Positions 20,837-31,235 of a stretch of 64,000 nt of DNA are shown here, piece after piece (the first letter of the stretch is position 1; every line of letters begins with the position of its first letter). The translations under genes and the position numbers were made by a program. The notes under the pieces are model-generated. The model saw nothing but the letters and a program-made list of their open reading frames with translations, searched no databases and had not been told where the DNA came from. Origin of the DNA: Simmondsia chinensis (lineage: Eukaryota; Streptophyta; Magnoliopsida; Caryophyllales; Simmondsiaceae). The stretch is from assembly GCA_018398585.1 (NCBI GenBank), contig JAGTTD010000016.1, positions 19,887,212 to 19,951,211 on the forward strand, written 5' to 3'.

Positions 20837-20856
20837 AAGTAGATCCATGCCTAAAA
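20837..20856. repeat. Target-site duplication of LINE, right
   Basis: AAGTAGATCCATGCCTAAAA, identical to 18250-18269. Confidence 0.9.
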
Positions 20857-21339
20857 TTCAGTGTACTGGGAGATAATTTTAGACATAGAAATACTAAATT
20901 CCTTTATCATTTTTTCTTTCACTCAAAAACTTCTCCGTGTCTTACATTATTGAGCAAATTGGAATGTACTCCAACCCATCACCTGACACTCTTGTGGAGG
21001 GTACCGTATTAACCTTAAGAATTCGGAGTGCCAGTGACCCCGTTTGTACAGGTGCGGGGCATAACCGACTTGGGGACGTGGTGAACTCCACAACGTGATA
21101 GCTTCCTTTAGTTTGATCTTTCATCTCTGCTTTTCTTTCATTTTTTTTGTTTTGTTTAAGTTTCTTTGCATGAGTCCATTTTGCCTAAGCTCCGAGGCCT
21201 ATTGAGTTCATTTAGAGATCTTTTGTTAATGTCCCTCTGTTAGTCGATTCAAGTTTTCGTTTTGCCCTCATCTTGAGCTAGCCTTGACGATCTAAAGTTT
21301 GTTTTTTTGGTTACCCAGTCATGTTAGTTTTGCAATAAA
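20857..21339. other. Spacer, nothing recognised
   Basis: T-rich sequence between the LINE and the hAT fragment. It may be non-coding parts of the hAT element, but no ends were found. Confidence 0.4.
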
Positions 21340-21650
21340 AATACCAAGGAGAAATTACGATGCATAAGTATCCATTCTCCATTGTTAATCATATTGGCCT
21401 TAGGAGGTTTTGTGAACAGTTTGAATCCAAACTTACATATTATTCTTCAAAATACATTAAAAATGACATCTTGAAGTTGCTTCAAGAGAAGATAAATTTG
21501 AAAAGATTGTTGGAGGAGTTAAGAAGTAGGGCTGCTAATACTACTAATATATGTGGACTGCTTCAAATAAAAAGTTGGGGTATATGACTATTACGTCTCA
21601 CTTTATTGATGAAAGTTGAATGTTGAGGGGAATTGGACTTTTAGGTATGT
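21340..21650 (+). pseudogene. hAT (RICESLEEPER-like) transposase fragment
   Basis: The frame at 21360-21587 reads MHKYPFSIVNHIGLRRFCEQ, then YSSKYIKNDILKLLQEK, matching the conserved block of plant hAT transposases and DAYSLEEPER/RICESLEEPER proteins (IxxHEYPFSIVEHxGFRxF ... TIKxDIxKLY). Past a frameshift the motif equivalent to TTDMWTSxNQKxGYM and FIDESW continues to about 21640. No BED finger or C-terminal dimerisation part is present, so this is an internal fragment of perhaps 100 codons. It ends where the MITE at 21657 begins. Confidence 0.65.
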
Positions 21651-22392
21651 CACTAATGGGCTATTTGATTGGTGGGAATGAGGGGGGATGAAAGGGAGGA
21701 TGGGAGTGGGAATGGGCGAGAATGAAAATAAACTTTCATTCCCATATTTTTATACCCAGGGGTCCTAGGTTTGAAAAAGTAGGAATGAGAATGAAAAAAT
21801 TTTGGGTCCCAATTTTTTTCACTATTTTAATTTCAATCTAATTTTTGTTTTATTTAATTTCCCTCAAATAATAAATCTAAACAAGTTTTTAAACATTATT
21901 TTATTATTATTAATTATTATAAAATTTTAATAATATTGTTATAATATTAATAATATTTGTTATAATATTAATATAATAATATTAAAAATATTATTATATT
22001 AATACTATAACAATATTTTTATAACAATATTATTGTCATAGTAATACCAATAAAAATATTATTATTATCATTATAGCATTAATATTATTAATATTATTAT
22101 ATTAATACTATAACAATATTTTTAATATTATCATAGCATTATTGTTATTATTAGGTTGTGATGATGCTTTAACTTTTCCAGGCGATGTGAGAGTTCAAGG
22201 CCGGTGGTTTCTTTGGCTTGGCAGCAATCAAAACCAAAAACCAAAAATATTTGTTTCCGTTGTTTGGTTACAAATATTTGGTTCCTTGACAATGCTGTGA
22301 TTTGCTTTGCCGCCATGGATACTTGGTCTTCTTTACGTGCCTAAGAAAAGAGGATTCTGAGCCTTCTTGAACCAATGGTGTAAATACATAAG

Positions 22393-22626
22393 AGGGTACC
22401 AACACGCAAGCACCGGTTCTCATTAGAACTCTGAAGTTAAGTTGCTTGGACGAGATTAGTACCAAGATAGGTCACTTCCTGAGATGTCCTTGTGTTGCAC
22501 CCCCCAAGTTAGGGGTTCTCAAAAATAGCCTCTCTTCAGGGTAGCACCCTGAAGAGAGAAGGCTGCATACATCCAACCCCTCTAGATCCTACTTAGGTGG
22601 GAGTCCCTGGGGCATTTAGAATGTTG
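22393..22626 (+). mobile_element. 5S rRNA-headed SINE, copy 1
   Basis: The first roughly 110 bp follow the plant 5S rRNA sequence from GGGTACCAACACG through TTAGAACTCTGAAGTTAAG (box A region) and a degenerate box C to GTGTTGCACCCC. A body of about 115 bp follows (AGGGGTTCTC, GGCTGCATACATCCAACCC, GTGGGAGTCCCTGGGGCA). The same body follows 5S sequence at 24884 and 27187, so head and body moved as one unit. It is read as a SINE using a 5S-type RNA polymerase III promoter. Confidence 0.75.
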
Positions 22627-22736
22627 CTTTTTTAATTATAGCATTAATTATAACAATAACAATATTATTATTATTTTTATTGTTATAATTAAAGCTATAA
22701 TACTAATAATAAAAATAATAAATTATTACTATTGTA

Positions 22737-22749
22737 ATATTAATGCTAC

Positions 22750-22805
<56 letters not shown>

Positions 22806-22822
22806 CTATTACTACTACTATA
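22737..22822. repeat. ATT microsatellite
   Basis: Long run of ATT/TTA triplets with few interruptions, in the AT-rich core of MITE copy X. Confidence 0.9.
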
Positions 22823-23046
22823 AGAAATTATAATAGACATTATTTTGGTAAACTATTTTGTTTATACTCATTCCCATTTGTGCGTATCAAACATGGGAAT
22901 GACTATTTCTGCTTCATTCCCATCTTCATTTTACCATATACAAAATGAAGACGTGGGAATAATTGGTTCACTCCCAATCCCAAAAAATCATTCCCAGTCC
23001 CTCATTCCCACTCTCACAAATTCATTCCCATGTACCAAACGACCCC

Positions 23047-23333
23047 TAAGTTTTCTTTTGTTTATAAATATTAAATACTTAATTTGGGACATATCAATAT
23101 TTTAACCTTCGAGAGATCCTTGTCCTCAAGAGCCTAAGTATAATATCTTAGAACTTCCTTTTAAAATAAACAAAATTGTCAAGTCATCCTTTTATTGTCG
23201 AATACATTTTATGTTTTGTTCCTCCTGGTTCGAATACAACAAAAATAAATACTAACCAAATAAATTGTTTAAAAATAATAAAAGAAATCATATCTTTTCC
23301 TTTTAAAATATTTAAATAAGGGGTCTTTTGGTA
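23047..23333. other. AT-rich spacer
   Basis: No recognisable gene. It lies between MITE copy X and the candidate first exon, and could contain upstream promoter sequence of that exon. Confidence 0.4.
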
Positions 23334-23493
23334 TATAAGGCATGAAAGGGGCAAAATGGTAAATTTGCAAGCAAAACCCTAATCGCCAATCACCACTGCT
23401 GAGCTGCTTCTTGATTCTTGCTAACATAACCCTAACCCAAACAAACGCCTACCCCACCAAACCCACAGCGGTAGAAAACGGTACTCGACGGCG

Positions 23494-23605
23494 ATGGTGC
23501 GACACTCTTTGCAGCCTTCTCGCCCTTCCTTTCTGTTTCGTAAGGCCCGCAGTCGCCTTCTCGGCCATCCCATTTACGCCACCTGCACAGGTGGCGCTTT
23601 CTCTC
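23494..23605 (+). pseudogene. Possible host-gene first exon, interrupted
   Basis: A GC-richer island in AT-rich DNA. GTATATAAGG at 23331-23340 could be a TATA box, then a leader with AAACCCTAATCGCC (typical of plant 5'UTRs) leads to an ATG at 23494 in a GGCGATGG context. The frame gives MVRHSLQPSRPSFLFRKARS, then RLLGHPIYATCTGGAFS, Arg/Ser-rich like an organelle-targeting N-terminus. At 23605-23606 it runs straight into an LTR (TGATAC...). I do not recognise the protein and see no continuation beyond the insertions. It could also be a chance frame. Confidence 0.35.
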
Positions 23606-24033
23606 TGATACAAACTAGCTTAAATCAATGATAAACATAAGCAAATATGGGCTACCGGGCAATAAAGGCTGCCCCGTTATAAGTATTTATATATATATTG
23701 GATAGAGTAAGCTCCAAAATGGAGGATTACAAGCTTAAGAAACGAGAGAAGACATAGAAATTAGGGTTTTGGGGGAGAAGAAGAAGAAGGGGCACACATT
23801 AATCAACACCCTAAACCCTAGCTAATCCCTTTCTATATATAGGAAAAATATCTATAAAATATCTACAAAATATCTAATGCTGATGACATGGCAGCTGAAG
23901 GAGTCAAGATGCTGCTGGGGAGTCTGCTGCTGGAGTAACATCCTGCTGGTTTGGCAGGAAGGAAGTCGGGTGTGATCTTGGCGGTATCTTAGAAGAGGAG
24001 CCTGGCAGGTAGGATGGGGCCTGATATGTATCA
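23606..24033 (-). repeat. LTR (3') of small minus-strand retroelement
   Basis: On the plus strand begins TGATACAAACTAGC and ends ATATGTATCA. The TGATAC/GTATCA tips are an inverted repeat, and a minus-strand TATA (CTATATATAG) lies at about 23833-23844. Assigned as the 3' LTR because the matching primer site lies further right, at 24644. Confidence 0.55.
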
Positions 24034-24655
24034 CTCTTTTGTTGCCCAAATGCAGAGGCCCTGACGGTGGTGACCCTGGCCTCAACAGTGGCGGTTGATC
24101 TTCTCGTCGTGACCGACTTCCGACTTCCTCGCTCCGATTAATGTCGTTTTCAAAGCCTTCATGGCTTTCCTATTCCTTCTTTGAGAGCTAATACCCTCCG
24201 GTACCTTCATTGGTTTCAAGGTCGGTGGTGACACCACGGTTTCGTTTCTTCGCGTTGACTTCCTGGTCGTCGGTTTTGAGGTCGGATCCTGAGCGATAGT
24301 TGTGGATTCTCTTACACTGACCGACCTCATTTTCTCTTCCCTCTGTCCTTTTGGAAGTAGGCTCTAGTGTTTGATACCCGGCACTGGTAGCATCTTGATC
24401 CTAGTCAGAGCTAGTAGCTATGAGGTTGCAATGGCAGCCATGGTCGCACCATCCGATTCTGACAACCCCTTGCCAAAAACCACCACTCTTCTCGCTGAGG
24501 CTCGTTGCACCGATTTTTCCTGATTTTTGAACCCTTCTTGAAGCTGATCAAGTTTTTGTAGAATTTTAGCTATCGTATTTTGAATCCCGACAATGGCTAT
24601 TGGATCAATTGCCATGGTTATCAAAGGTCCGAGGATGGAAAAGCTCTGATACCAA
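24034..24655 (-). pseudogene. gag-like remnant with tRNA-Met primer site
   Basis: Minus-strand frames 24624-24418 (MAIDPIAIVGIQNTIAKILQ...) and 24330-24082 (Arg/Lys/Thr-rich) follow a primer site TGGTATCAGAGC at 24655-24644. The short interior and lack of pol suggest a non-autonomous element or internal deletion. The 5' LTR (from 24657) survives only as about 28 bp before MITE copy Y. Confidence 0.5.
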
Positions 24656-24883
24656 TGAAATGAATCTAAAATCGAGGTAAACTAGGAGCCGTTTGGTATG
24701 TGGGAATGAAGTTGTGGGAGTGGCAATGAGGAAATGGGAATGATTTTTTGGGAGTAAGAATGGACCAGTCATTCCAAATTCTTGTTTGGTATATGATATA
24801 ATAGAGATGGGAATGAGGTTGAAATAGTCCCATGTTTGGCAGCATAGGTGGGAGTGAGTATAAACAAAATAGTTTATCAAACA

Positions 24884-25716
24884 CCAGATCCCATTAGAAC
24901 TTTGAAATTAAGCGTGCTTGGGCAGGAGTAGTACTAAGATGGGTGACCTCCTGGGAAGTCCCCATGTACCCCTCCTGGGAAGTCCTCATGTACCCCTCAG
25001 GTTAGGGGTTCTCGGAAATAGTCTCTCTTCAGGGTAGTACCCTATAGGGGGGAAGGCTGCATACATCCAACCCACCCCTCGGGACCCTACTTAGGCGGGA
25101 GCCCTTGGGGCCATGGTTGTTAAACTTCCGATTCGGATCTTAGAATCTTATGATTCTACGATCCTACAATCGTCCATCGAAACGAATACTAAGTAGAATC
25201 TTAATTTTGTAGAATCTTACGATCCATTGATATTAGACAAAACTAATGGATTGGATCATAATACGATTTTAGGATTCTACCTTGATCCTCCCACGCATAC
25301 ATAAAAAGTTAAAATGCAAAAATTACATGCATATATTATAAATTAACATACTTTTTTAACTTAAAGTAAAAGAAAGTTATATTAAATGTTTATATATTCT
25401 CAAGAAACTTAAATTAAGCTTAGTTTTAAGTTATAACCTTATATCATCTGCTTAAATTATTTAATATTGAAAGTGGAGGTTATTAGGATTTGAACTCGAG
25501 ACCTCTGGGTCAATAAGACTCTAATACTATGTCAAAAGACCAATTTTTCAAAAAGTTTAAACTGATGGTTGAAGGTTCAAGATTGATTTTATGCCTTAAA
25601 AGTTAGAATCTTATGATTTTCGATTCGATCCTACGATTCCGATTCTATAAACCCCTAACGATCTTAAGTAGAATCCCAATTCTAACAACCTTGCTTGGGG
25701 CACTGGGAATGTTGCC
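24884..25716 (+). mobile_element. 5S rRNA-headed SINE, copy 2 (split)
   Basis: Best preserved 5S head: GATCCCATTAGAAC, AAATTAAGCGTGCTTGGGC, AGTAGTACTAAGATGGGTGA, then CCTCCTGGGAAGTCC. That last stretch is duplicated in tandem. The body follows (GGGGTTCTCGGAAATAG, GGCTGCATACATCCAACCC, GGCGGGAGCCCTTGGGG). It is cut at 25111 by a hAT-type MITE and resumes at 25694 with the 8-bp duplication CTTGGGGC and CACTGGGAATGTTGCC. Confidence 0.75.
25112..25693. mobile_element. hAT-type MITE inside the SINE
   Basis: Flanked by the perfect 8-bp duplication CTTGGGGC (25104-25111 and 25694-25701). Ends are CATGGTTGTTA and, reversed, CAAGGTTGTTA. Both arms carry GATTCTA/TAGAATC and CGATCCTA motifs. The 8-bp duplication and CA...TG tips point to hAT. 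Removing it restores the SINE, which proves the nesting order. Confidence 0.85.
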
Positions 25717-25814
25717 ATTATTATAATGATAATATTATAATAGCAGTAGTAACAATATATATCATTGTAACAACAACAATAGTAGCAGTAACAGTAATAG
25801 TATTATTATTATAG

Positions 25815-25878
25815 TACAACAACAACAACAATAGTTCTAGTGCCTCAAAGGCTCCCGCAAACACATGGTCTGGGAGAG
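25815..25878 (-). repeat. SINE 3'-end fragment
   Basis: (CAA)n tail plus GTGCCTCAAAGGCTCCCGC and GGTCTGGGAGAG, the last 60 bp of the same SINE body on the minus strand, embedded in ATT microsatellite sequence. Confidence 0.6.
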
Positions 25879-25931
25879 TATTATTATTATAGTATTAATA
25901 ATAAAAATAACAAAAATAATAATAATAACAG

Positions 25932-25975
<44 letters not shown>

Positions 25976-26350
25976 TTATGACAATATTAAAATTATAATA
26001 ATACTAATAATAATTATCATTAGTATTATGATAATATTATTAGTATCATTATATTAATATTATAACAGTATTATTATTAATATAATAATAGTATTTAAAA
26101 ACTTGTTTAGATTTATTGTTTGAGGGTAATTACATAAAATAAAAATTAGATTAAGATTAAAATATTAAAGAAAAAATAGTGGGACCAAAAAATTTTTTTT
26201 ATTTCCATTTGCACATTTTCAAACCTAGGCCCCCGGGCATGAAAATGTGGGAATGGATTTTTATTCCCCCCCCCCCAAAAAAAAAAATCCTCCTTCCTTT
26301 TGCCAAACAGCCAAAAAGTGGGAATGGATTCCCTTATACCAAATTGCCCC

Positions 26351-27186
26351 TGGGTTTATATTTTTAGGGTACTTAATAAAAGGTTAGTATAATAGTAAGT
26401 ATAGTGAGCCTCCATCTAAAGAAGGGTTATTCTATAAATAAAGAGGTCATTGTAATCCAAAGTATTCAATCAATTAAAATAGCATCTTTTATATTTCTCC
26501 CTATCTCCCTTTATTTTTAGTATTTTAATACTTTCCTTTAGGTTTTTTTTTTTTTTTTTGGGGAACATTTCCTTTAGTTTATTGTTTACTTTGATTTTAG
26601 ATTCATATCATGAATGTATTCAAATTGGTTTACAATTGATGCTTCAAGTAGGAATTTTGAAATGAAATTCCAAATCTTTAGCTATGAATTTGAAATGAAA
26701 TTGTAGAAATATAATGATTTGCGTTTAATCTTGTAAGTGTCACCTCTTGTTTCGTTTTTGCATGGTAGGAGTACAACAATGCCCTAATAAGAGCCATCAA
26801 AAGTTGGTGGAGCAGGAAAATAAACCTTGAACCCAAGATCTCATACTGGGATTGAGTAGCTGAATCACCACGCCGAACCCATCAGCTTTGTAAGTGTTAG
26901 TGTTACCTAGAGAGTTGTTTAGTTGATGATTTTCTTGGTTGCACTTTGGGGTATTTGGATAAATGGATTTAGCTGAGAAAAGGGAGGGAAACGAGATGAG
27001 ATAATCTAATTGATAGTAAAAGGGAAAGTAAGAGCGAGAGTGTGAAGAATTAGGAAGGAGAGGGAAAAAAATTATAGGGAGTGAAGAGAAGTTTAGGGGG
27101 ATAGACTTAATTGATTTCTTATTGAATCATAATGCTTGGATACTAGTATATATAGTCGACCTGGCATCCTAATTCAAAATTTGCTT
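26351..27186. other. AT-rich stretch with possible LTR promoter scrap
   Basis: At 26435-26500 CTATAAATAAAGAGGTCATT with GTAATCCAAAGTATTCAATC resembles an LTR promoter/leader of a Ty1/copia-type element, but no ends or coding sequence are found. The rest has no recognisable gene. Confidence 0.3.
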
Positions 27187-27420
27187 AACAACAACAGACC
27201 CAGTGCCTCAAGGGCTCCCGCTTAAGCTGAGTCTTGGGGGGTGGATGTACGCAGCCTTACCCCTTCAGGGTGTAATCCTACCGAGAGGCTGTTTCCGAGG
27301 ACACCTAACCCTATAGGGTTGGAAACACGAGGATTTCTCAGGAGGTCACCCATCCTGGTACTACTCTTGCCCAAGCGCGCTTAATTTCGGAGTTCTAATG
27401 GGATCCAATGCATTAGTGCC
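27187..27420 (-). mobile_element. 5S rRNA-headed SINE, copy 3
   Basis: Most complete copy. On the minus strand it starts GGCACTAATGC (5S rRNA from about nucleotide 17), continues GATCCCATTAGAACTCCGA, AATTAAGCGCGCTTGGGC, AGGATGGGTGACCTCC and GTGTTTCCAACCC, then the SINE body with GGCTGCGTACATCC, and ends in a short (TTG)n tail at 27187-27195. Box A and box C of the 5S promoter are recognisable. Confidence 0.8.
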
Positions 27421-27989
27421 TAGTAAATGAAAATGGAATCTCAAATGAAACTAATTTGCAAATTGCAAATGCTGATACTAAGTGTGCTTTGCTCTCTACT
27501 GTTATTCCTTCTTTAGGTTGTATCACAAAAGAGGGGAAGAAATTCAATCTAATAGTGTGCACTTGAAATAATAGCTTGTAGCTCATCTATTCTTGAGGTA
27601 TTTTTCATTGATAGTTGCTCATGGAAGGAATTTTGATTCATGATTTGTTAGTTACAAATGCTTTTTTACCCATGTACAAAGATGACCTATATCTATCTTT
27701 GCACCATGAGGTTATGGCTCTTATAGTAAAATAATAGTGATTTGACAACATAAATTTATGAGATAGTTGGCTTCTTGACAAGATATTAGAGCTTTCTTGA
27801 CTGTGGAGTCTTAAGTTTGAATCCTAACCACTCCTTACTCTTATTATTAGTGTGATTTCTACACATTGTATGATGTGGGCTTGTTAACTACCCAACATGT
27901 TACACTACTTAACCATTTTTAAGATTTTCCCTTGTATTCTTATGTCTGCAAAGCTTAGATGCTCTTTAAAATTAAGGTCTTTATGTGGT
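27421..27989. other. Spacer with possible tRNA-like SINE scrap
   Basis: At about 27790-27905 AGTCTTAAGTTTGAATCCTA resembles a pol III box B, followed by a GTATGATGTGGGCTTGT tail-like segment. Too weak to call an element. Confidence 0.25.
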
Positions 27990-28435
27990 CTTCACTTCTC
28001 AACAAGCTTAATGTTCAAGATTGGCTGTAGAAATGCAGACCTTTAAGGCTGTCTCAAGACATCTATGTATGTGCTCCCAGAAGGAAAACACACAATCATT
28101 TGTTTTTGCATTATCTAGTGGCCTGGAATTTATGGTTCTAGCTTTTATGACTTTTTGGCGAGATGTGGGTTAAGCCAAAGTCAATCGAAATTATTTTTTT
28201 GATTAATTTTCATGCTATAGGAAGGAGGAAAGACGTCTTTATGTTGTTCTCTATTGCAAAGATAATGATTCTTTGGTATATTTGACTAAAAATGAATGTT
28301 AGGATTTTTAAAGACTGGTATGCATGAAAAATTTTCATATGCAGTAACGTATCTGTTTTAGGAGCTCTTCTGTACAAAGAGTTATGGAGGCTTCTCTTTT
28401 GGACAAATTTTATATGATAGTCTAACAACTTCAAA
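27990..28435 (+). pseudogene. LINE reverse-transcriptase C-terminal scrap
   Basis: Across frameshifts the translation gives KLNVQDWLQKCRPLRLSQDI, CMCSQKENTQSFVFAL and an IMILWYI...MNVRIFKD ending. This corresponds to the zinc-binding C-terminal part of plant L1 ORF2 (zf-RVT-like; xLCxxxxExxxHLFxxC and WxxERNxRIF). Key Cys/His positions are degraded. No poly(A) or target duplication was identified. Confidence 0.4.
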
Positions 28436-28442
28436 CAAACAA

Positions 28443-29597
28443 ATGGTTAACGCTTCGTGCGGGGAAGCATTTTTAACCAGTAAGATAAGGATGAGGCATG
28501 GAAGTTATTTGAGCGCCTCAGCGAACACTCCCTTGACCAAGCCTTCCTATGTGAGGGTGGTTAGAGGAAGAACTTGTGGTGTCTACGAAGTAGAACTTAA
28601 TGATGACGTTAACCTTAGACTGGAGCCCTTAGCCAGAAGATGGATTAGATTATGAACTTACATGTGAACCCTACTATTATGCTCCTAGTTAGCACAGCTA
28701 AGTCATCAAGTAGTACTACTCCATGTGGCATTTGTTAGGGTGAGAACCATTCTGTTCTTGATTGTTTATATGCGTCTTAGTTCCTGAATATGTGCAAGGC
28801 CAGGTTTGTGCAGCACAAGGGTATTCCCTGAATAACAACCCTTTCTCCAACACCTACAATCCCAGATGGCATGATCATTCGAATTTCTCGTGGAAGCAGA
28901 ATGCAAATCACAATCAACCGATGAGGCAACCATTGCCTAGATTTGTACTTAATGCACCTCCTCCCAATTTTCAAAGAGGACAAGGGTATGATGCTCAGCC
29001 TCACTCCAATGTTACTCATGATAACCCTCCTCCTCCACCTCCAGGACACACTTCACAGTTTGAGGAGCGCATTCCCTTGCTTTCTGGAGGTTACTGCACA
29101 ACTAATTTGGTCTCACTCTCAATCTATTGCCAAATTAGAAATGCAGTTAAGACAGTTTGCCTACGCACTGAATAGGAGAGAAGAAGGGAGACTGACCACG
29201 CAAGATTGACTAATTCTAACCCTAGCTTGCGCATTCACGAGCAAGTTAAGGTTGTCAGTGTCAGGAGAGGAGATCTCAGGGAAGTCGAGGTTGAGACCGA
29301 GAAGGACATGGCTCCCTCTCCCACTGCTGATAGGGAGAGATCACGAAATAGGGTTTATGAACCTGTTTTCCCTTTTCCTTCGGCCCTTGTAGGATTGAAG
29401 GAAAACGACAACTCAAAGAGGACTGCGCTCATTAACTTGTTTAAAGACATGAAAATCAATATGCCATTGATTGACGACGTTAAACCTATTCATTTGTATG
29501 CTAACCATTGGTTGAAAAAGAAGCACGCTCAAGCACACACTATGAAGAAGGTCTAACTCACTGAGAAGATGAGTAGCATTCTGGCTTCTGGCTCCCA
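28443..29597 (+). pseudogene. Athila-like gag remnant
   Basis: Degraded gag of an Athila-type Ty3/gypsy element. DEAWKLFERLSEHSL-like capsid end (28480-28530), then a linker with NNNPFSNTYNPRWHDHSNFS, typical of Athila gag, a proline-rich segment, and VFPFPSALVGLKENDNSKR...LFKDMKINMPLIDDVK near the gag-protease boundary, ending LTEKMSSILASGSH. It stops exactly where the minus-strand LTR begins (29598), so that LTR landed inside this gag. Several stops and frame changes. Confidence 0.7.
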
Positions 29598-30960
29598 TGT
29601 TTGCTTTATTTTGTTTGCAGTTAAGTGTGATGTAGTCATCATAAAATGACAAACAAAACAAACATGCAAAAGGGACTTACTGCGACTAGGAAGTGAGCCT
29701 AATTATCAAACACACGTCTTTGACCTCATCCGCTCAGTATTTTTGAGAAAAGGTTGTGGTATGTTGGTCATCTGACTTCGGTTATACCATGAGTTTTGCT
29801 TATGCTGCATCTAAGAAGATTTTGTTAAGTATTTTCGTGGATTTTCCATGTATATATGTTGACAAAAAATAGAACGACATAGACCTAACTCAAGTGGCAG
29901 CTACAGTGATGGAGCAGGGACACTTAAAAGTCAGGAACTTGGGTGGAGACAAACCTAAGAGCTCAGTAGTCCAAGTACGACTTGAGTCAATCAAGTTTTC
30001 ATGTTTGGCGCACTTGACTTATAATAGCTCGAATGAGTTAGGTCTGACAAGATTAAGTTGCAGCAAACCGTATTCAGGTCACCAAGTTAGGACCAACGCA
30101 ATCAAGGTCAAGCTTTGGCCATCAAAGCCCTAAACAATGGTGTGAACCTAAGTTCACCTAACTTATTAAGCAGTGACAATAGTATTAAGACCAACGCAAT
30201 CAAGGTCAAGACTTGGCCGTCAAAGCCTTAAACCAAAGCCTTAATTCTCAACTCATCGAAATTTGGGAACAGATTAAAACTAGAAGTTCATACCTAAAAC
30301 ACGAGAAACTGTATCACTGATGAAGCAAGTACAACAAGTTTTACGTTAATCTAAGCTATGCTAAGTTACGCTACCCCTAAGAAAAAGCACAAGTATGCTG
30401 TAAAGAAAACTTAAAGAAATTTTGTATTTTGTGTGTGTACCACTTTGGACTGACGTGGAGTCCTTTATTTGTAGAAACAAAAAATAACAACTGCTCCTAT
30501 TCTGCGAAAACTTCACCCATGTCTGGCCACTAAGCTTCTTCTTTATGCACATAAATCTTCAATGAACATGTCCTGAATTCAGCATTGGAGGTAAATCCTT
30601 GGTGCCTATGTCCGTGATCTTAGAGGAAGTCCCTTCTAGAAACCCCATGTTCTCTTGGATTAAGCTTAAGTTTATGAGATTGTTCTCTATGTAAGAACCT
30701 CGAGCCTAGAAACCACCTATCTTGCAGTCTTCTTGGCAGTCCCTTGAACTTGAGCTCCTTTTACCCTTCAACAATCTCGAGTCCTCGAGTGGTTGATACC
30801 CTTGTCTGGGTGATCATCTCTTCAGAATACTTGGTTCGAGATGCCATTACTTCAGCACCTAAAGGCTTAATTCTCCTCGTGGGAGGCCTCACATGTTAAG
30901 AACATGGCACTTTGCTCCTAACAGCATCGTCCCAACCCTTTCGAAATTAGGGTATAAACA
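29598..30960 (-). repeat. Minus-strand 1.36-kb LTR of a Tat-like element
   Basis: Plus-strand tips TGTTTGCTTTATTTTG and GGTATAAACA. It is an inverted copy of 33128-34495 over its full length. A minus-strand polypurine tract abuts the right end, so this is the 3' LTR of a minus-strand element whose interior lies to the right. Confidence 0.8.
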
Positions 30961-30978
30961 AATGCCCCCCTTTTGGAC
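30961..30978 (-). other. Polypurine tract
   Basis: Minus strand CAAAAGGGGGGCATT directly before the LTR start TGTTTATACCC. It fixes the LTR orientation and boundary. Confidence 0.75.
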
Positions 30979-31235
30979 GTTGGTAAATTTAAATTTACAA
31001 TGGGTGAAAATCTGCATGATTTGACCCTCAATGGCTATAGGGAGCTCAAAAAAACACGATGCATCACTTGTTCTTCCTTCCTGTGTGTCTATAAGTATGA
31101 TAGTTAGGGCTCAAAATTTCACTTTTCTGCTCTATTCTCTCTTTCAAGCGCTCCTGCAAATTCTTGCCTTTGTTCTTAAATCTATGAATCTTGATCCAAT
31201 TCCGCTTTCCACCCTTCTCTTCCTTTGATCTGATG

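Larger units (their letters stand above)
21657..23046. mobile_element. AT-rich MITE-like element, copy X
   Basis: Ends TGGGCTATTTGATTGGTGGG and, reversed, GGGGTCGTTTGGTACATGGG form imperfect inverted repeats. Subterminal regions are packed with GGGAATGA/TCATTCCC on both sides. TAA flanks both ends (21654-21656, 23047-23049), as for Tourist/PIF-Harbinger elements. The core is (ATT)n/(AAT)n sequence with a 5S-headed SINE inserted at 22393. A second copy lies inverted at 24685-26350. Confidence 0.6.
24685..26350. mobile_element. AT-rich MITE-like element, copy Y (inverted)
   Basis: GGAGCCGTTTGGTATGTGGG at the left and, reversed, GGGGCAATTTGGTATAAGGG at the right. Its left part is the reverse complement of the right part of copy X (22845-23046), and its right part (26080-26350) of the left part of X, including AAACTTGTTTAGATTTATTG. 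It contains a 5S-headed SINE that in turn holds a hAT-type MITE. A C-run followed by an A-run (26267-26288) interrupts the right arm. No clear target duplication. Confidence 0.6.

Noticed and set aside
24884..24985. A functional 5S rRNA gene
   Set aside because: Truncated at the 5' end, mutated, with an internal duplication, and fused to a SINE body that also follows other 5S-like copies; no tandem 5S array or T-run terminator.
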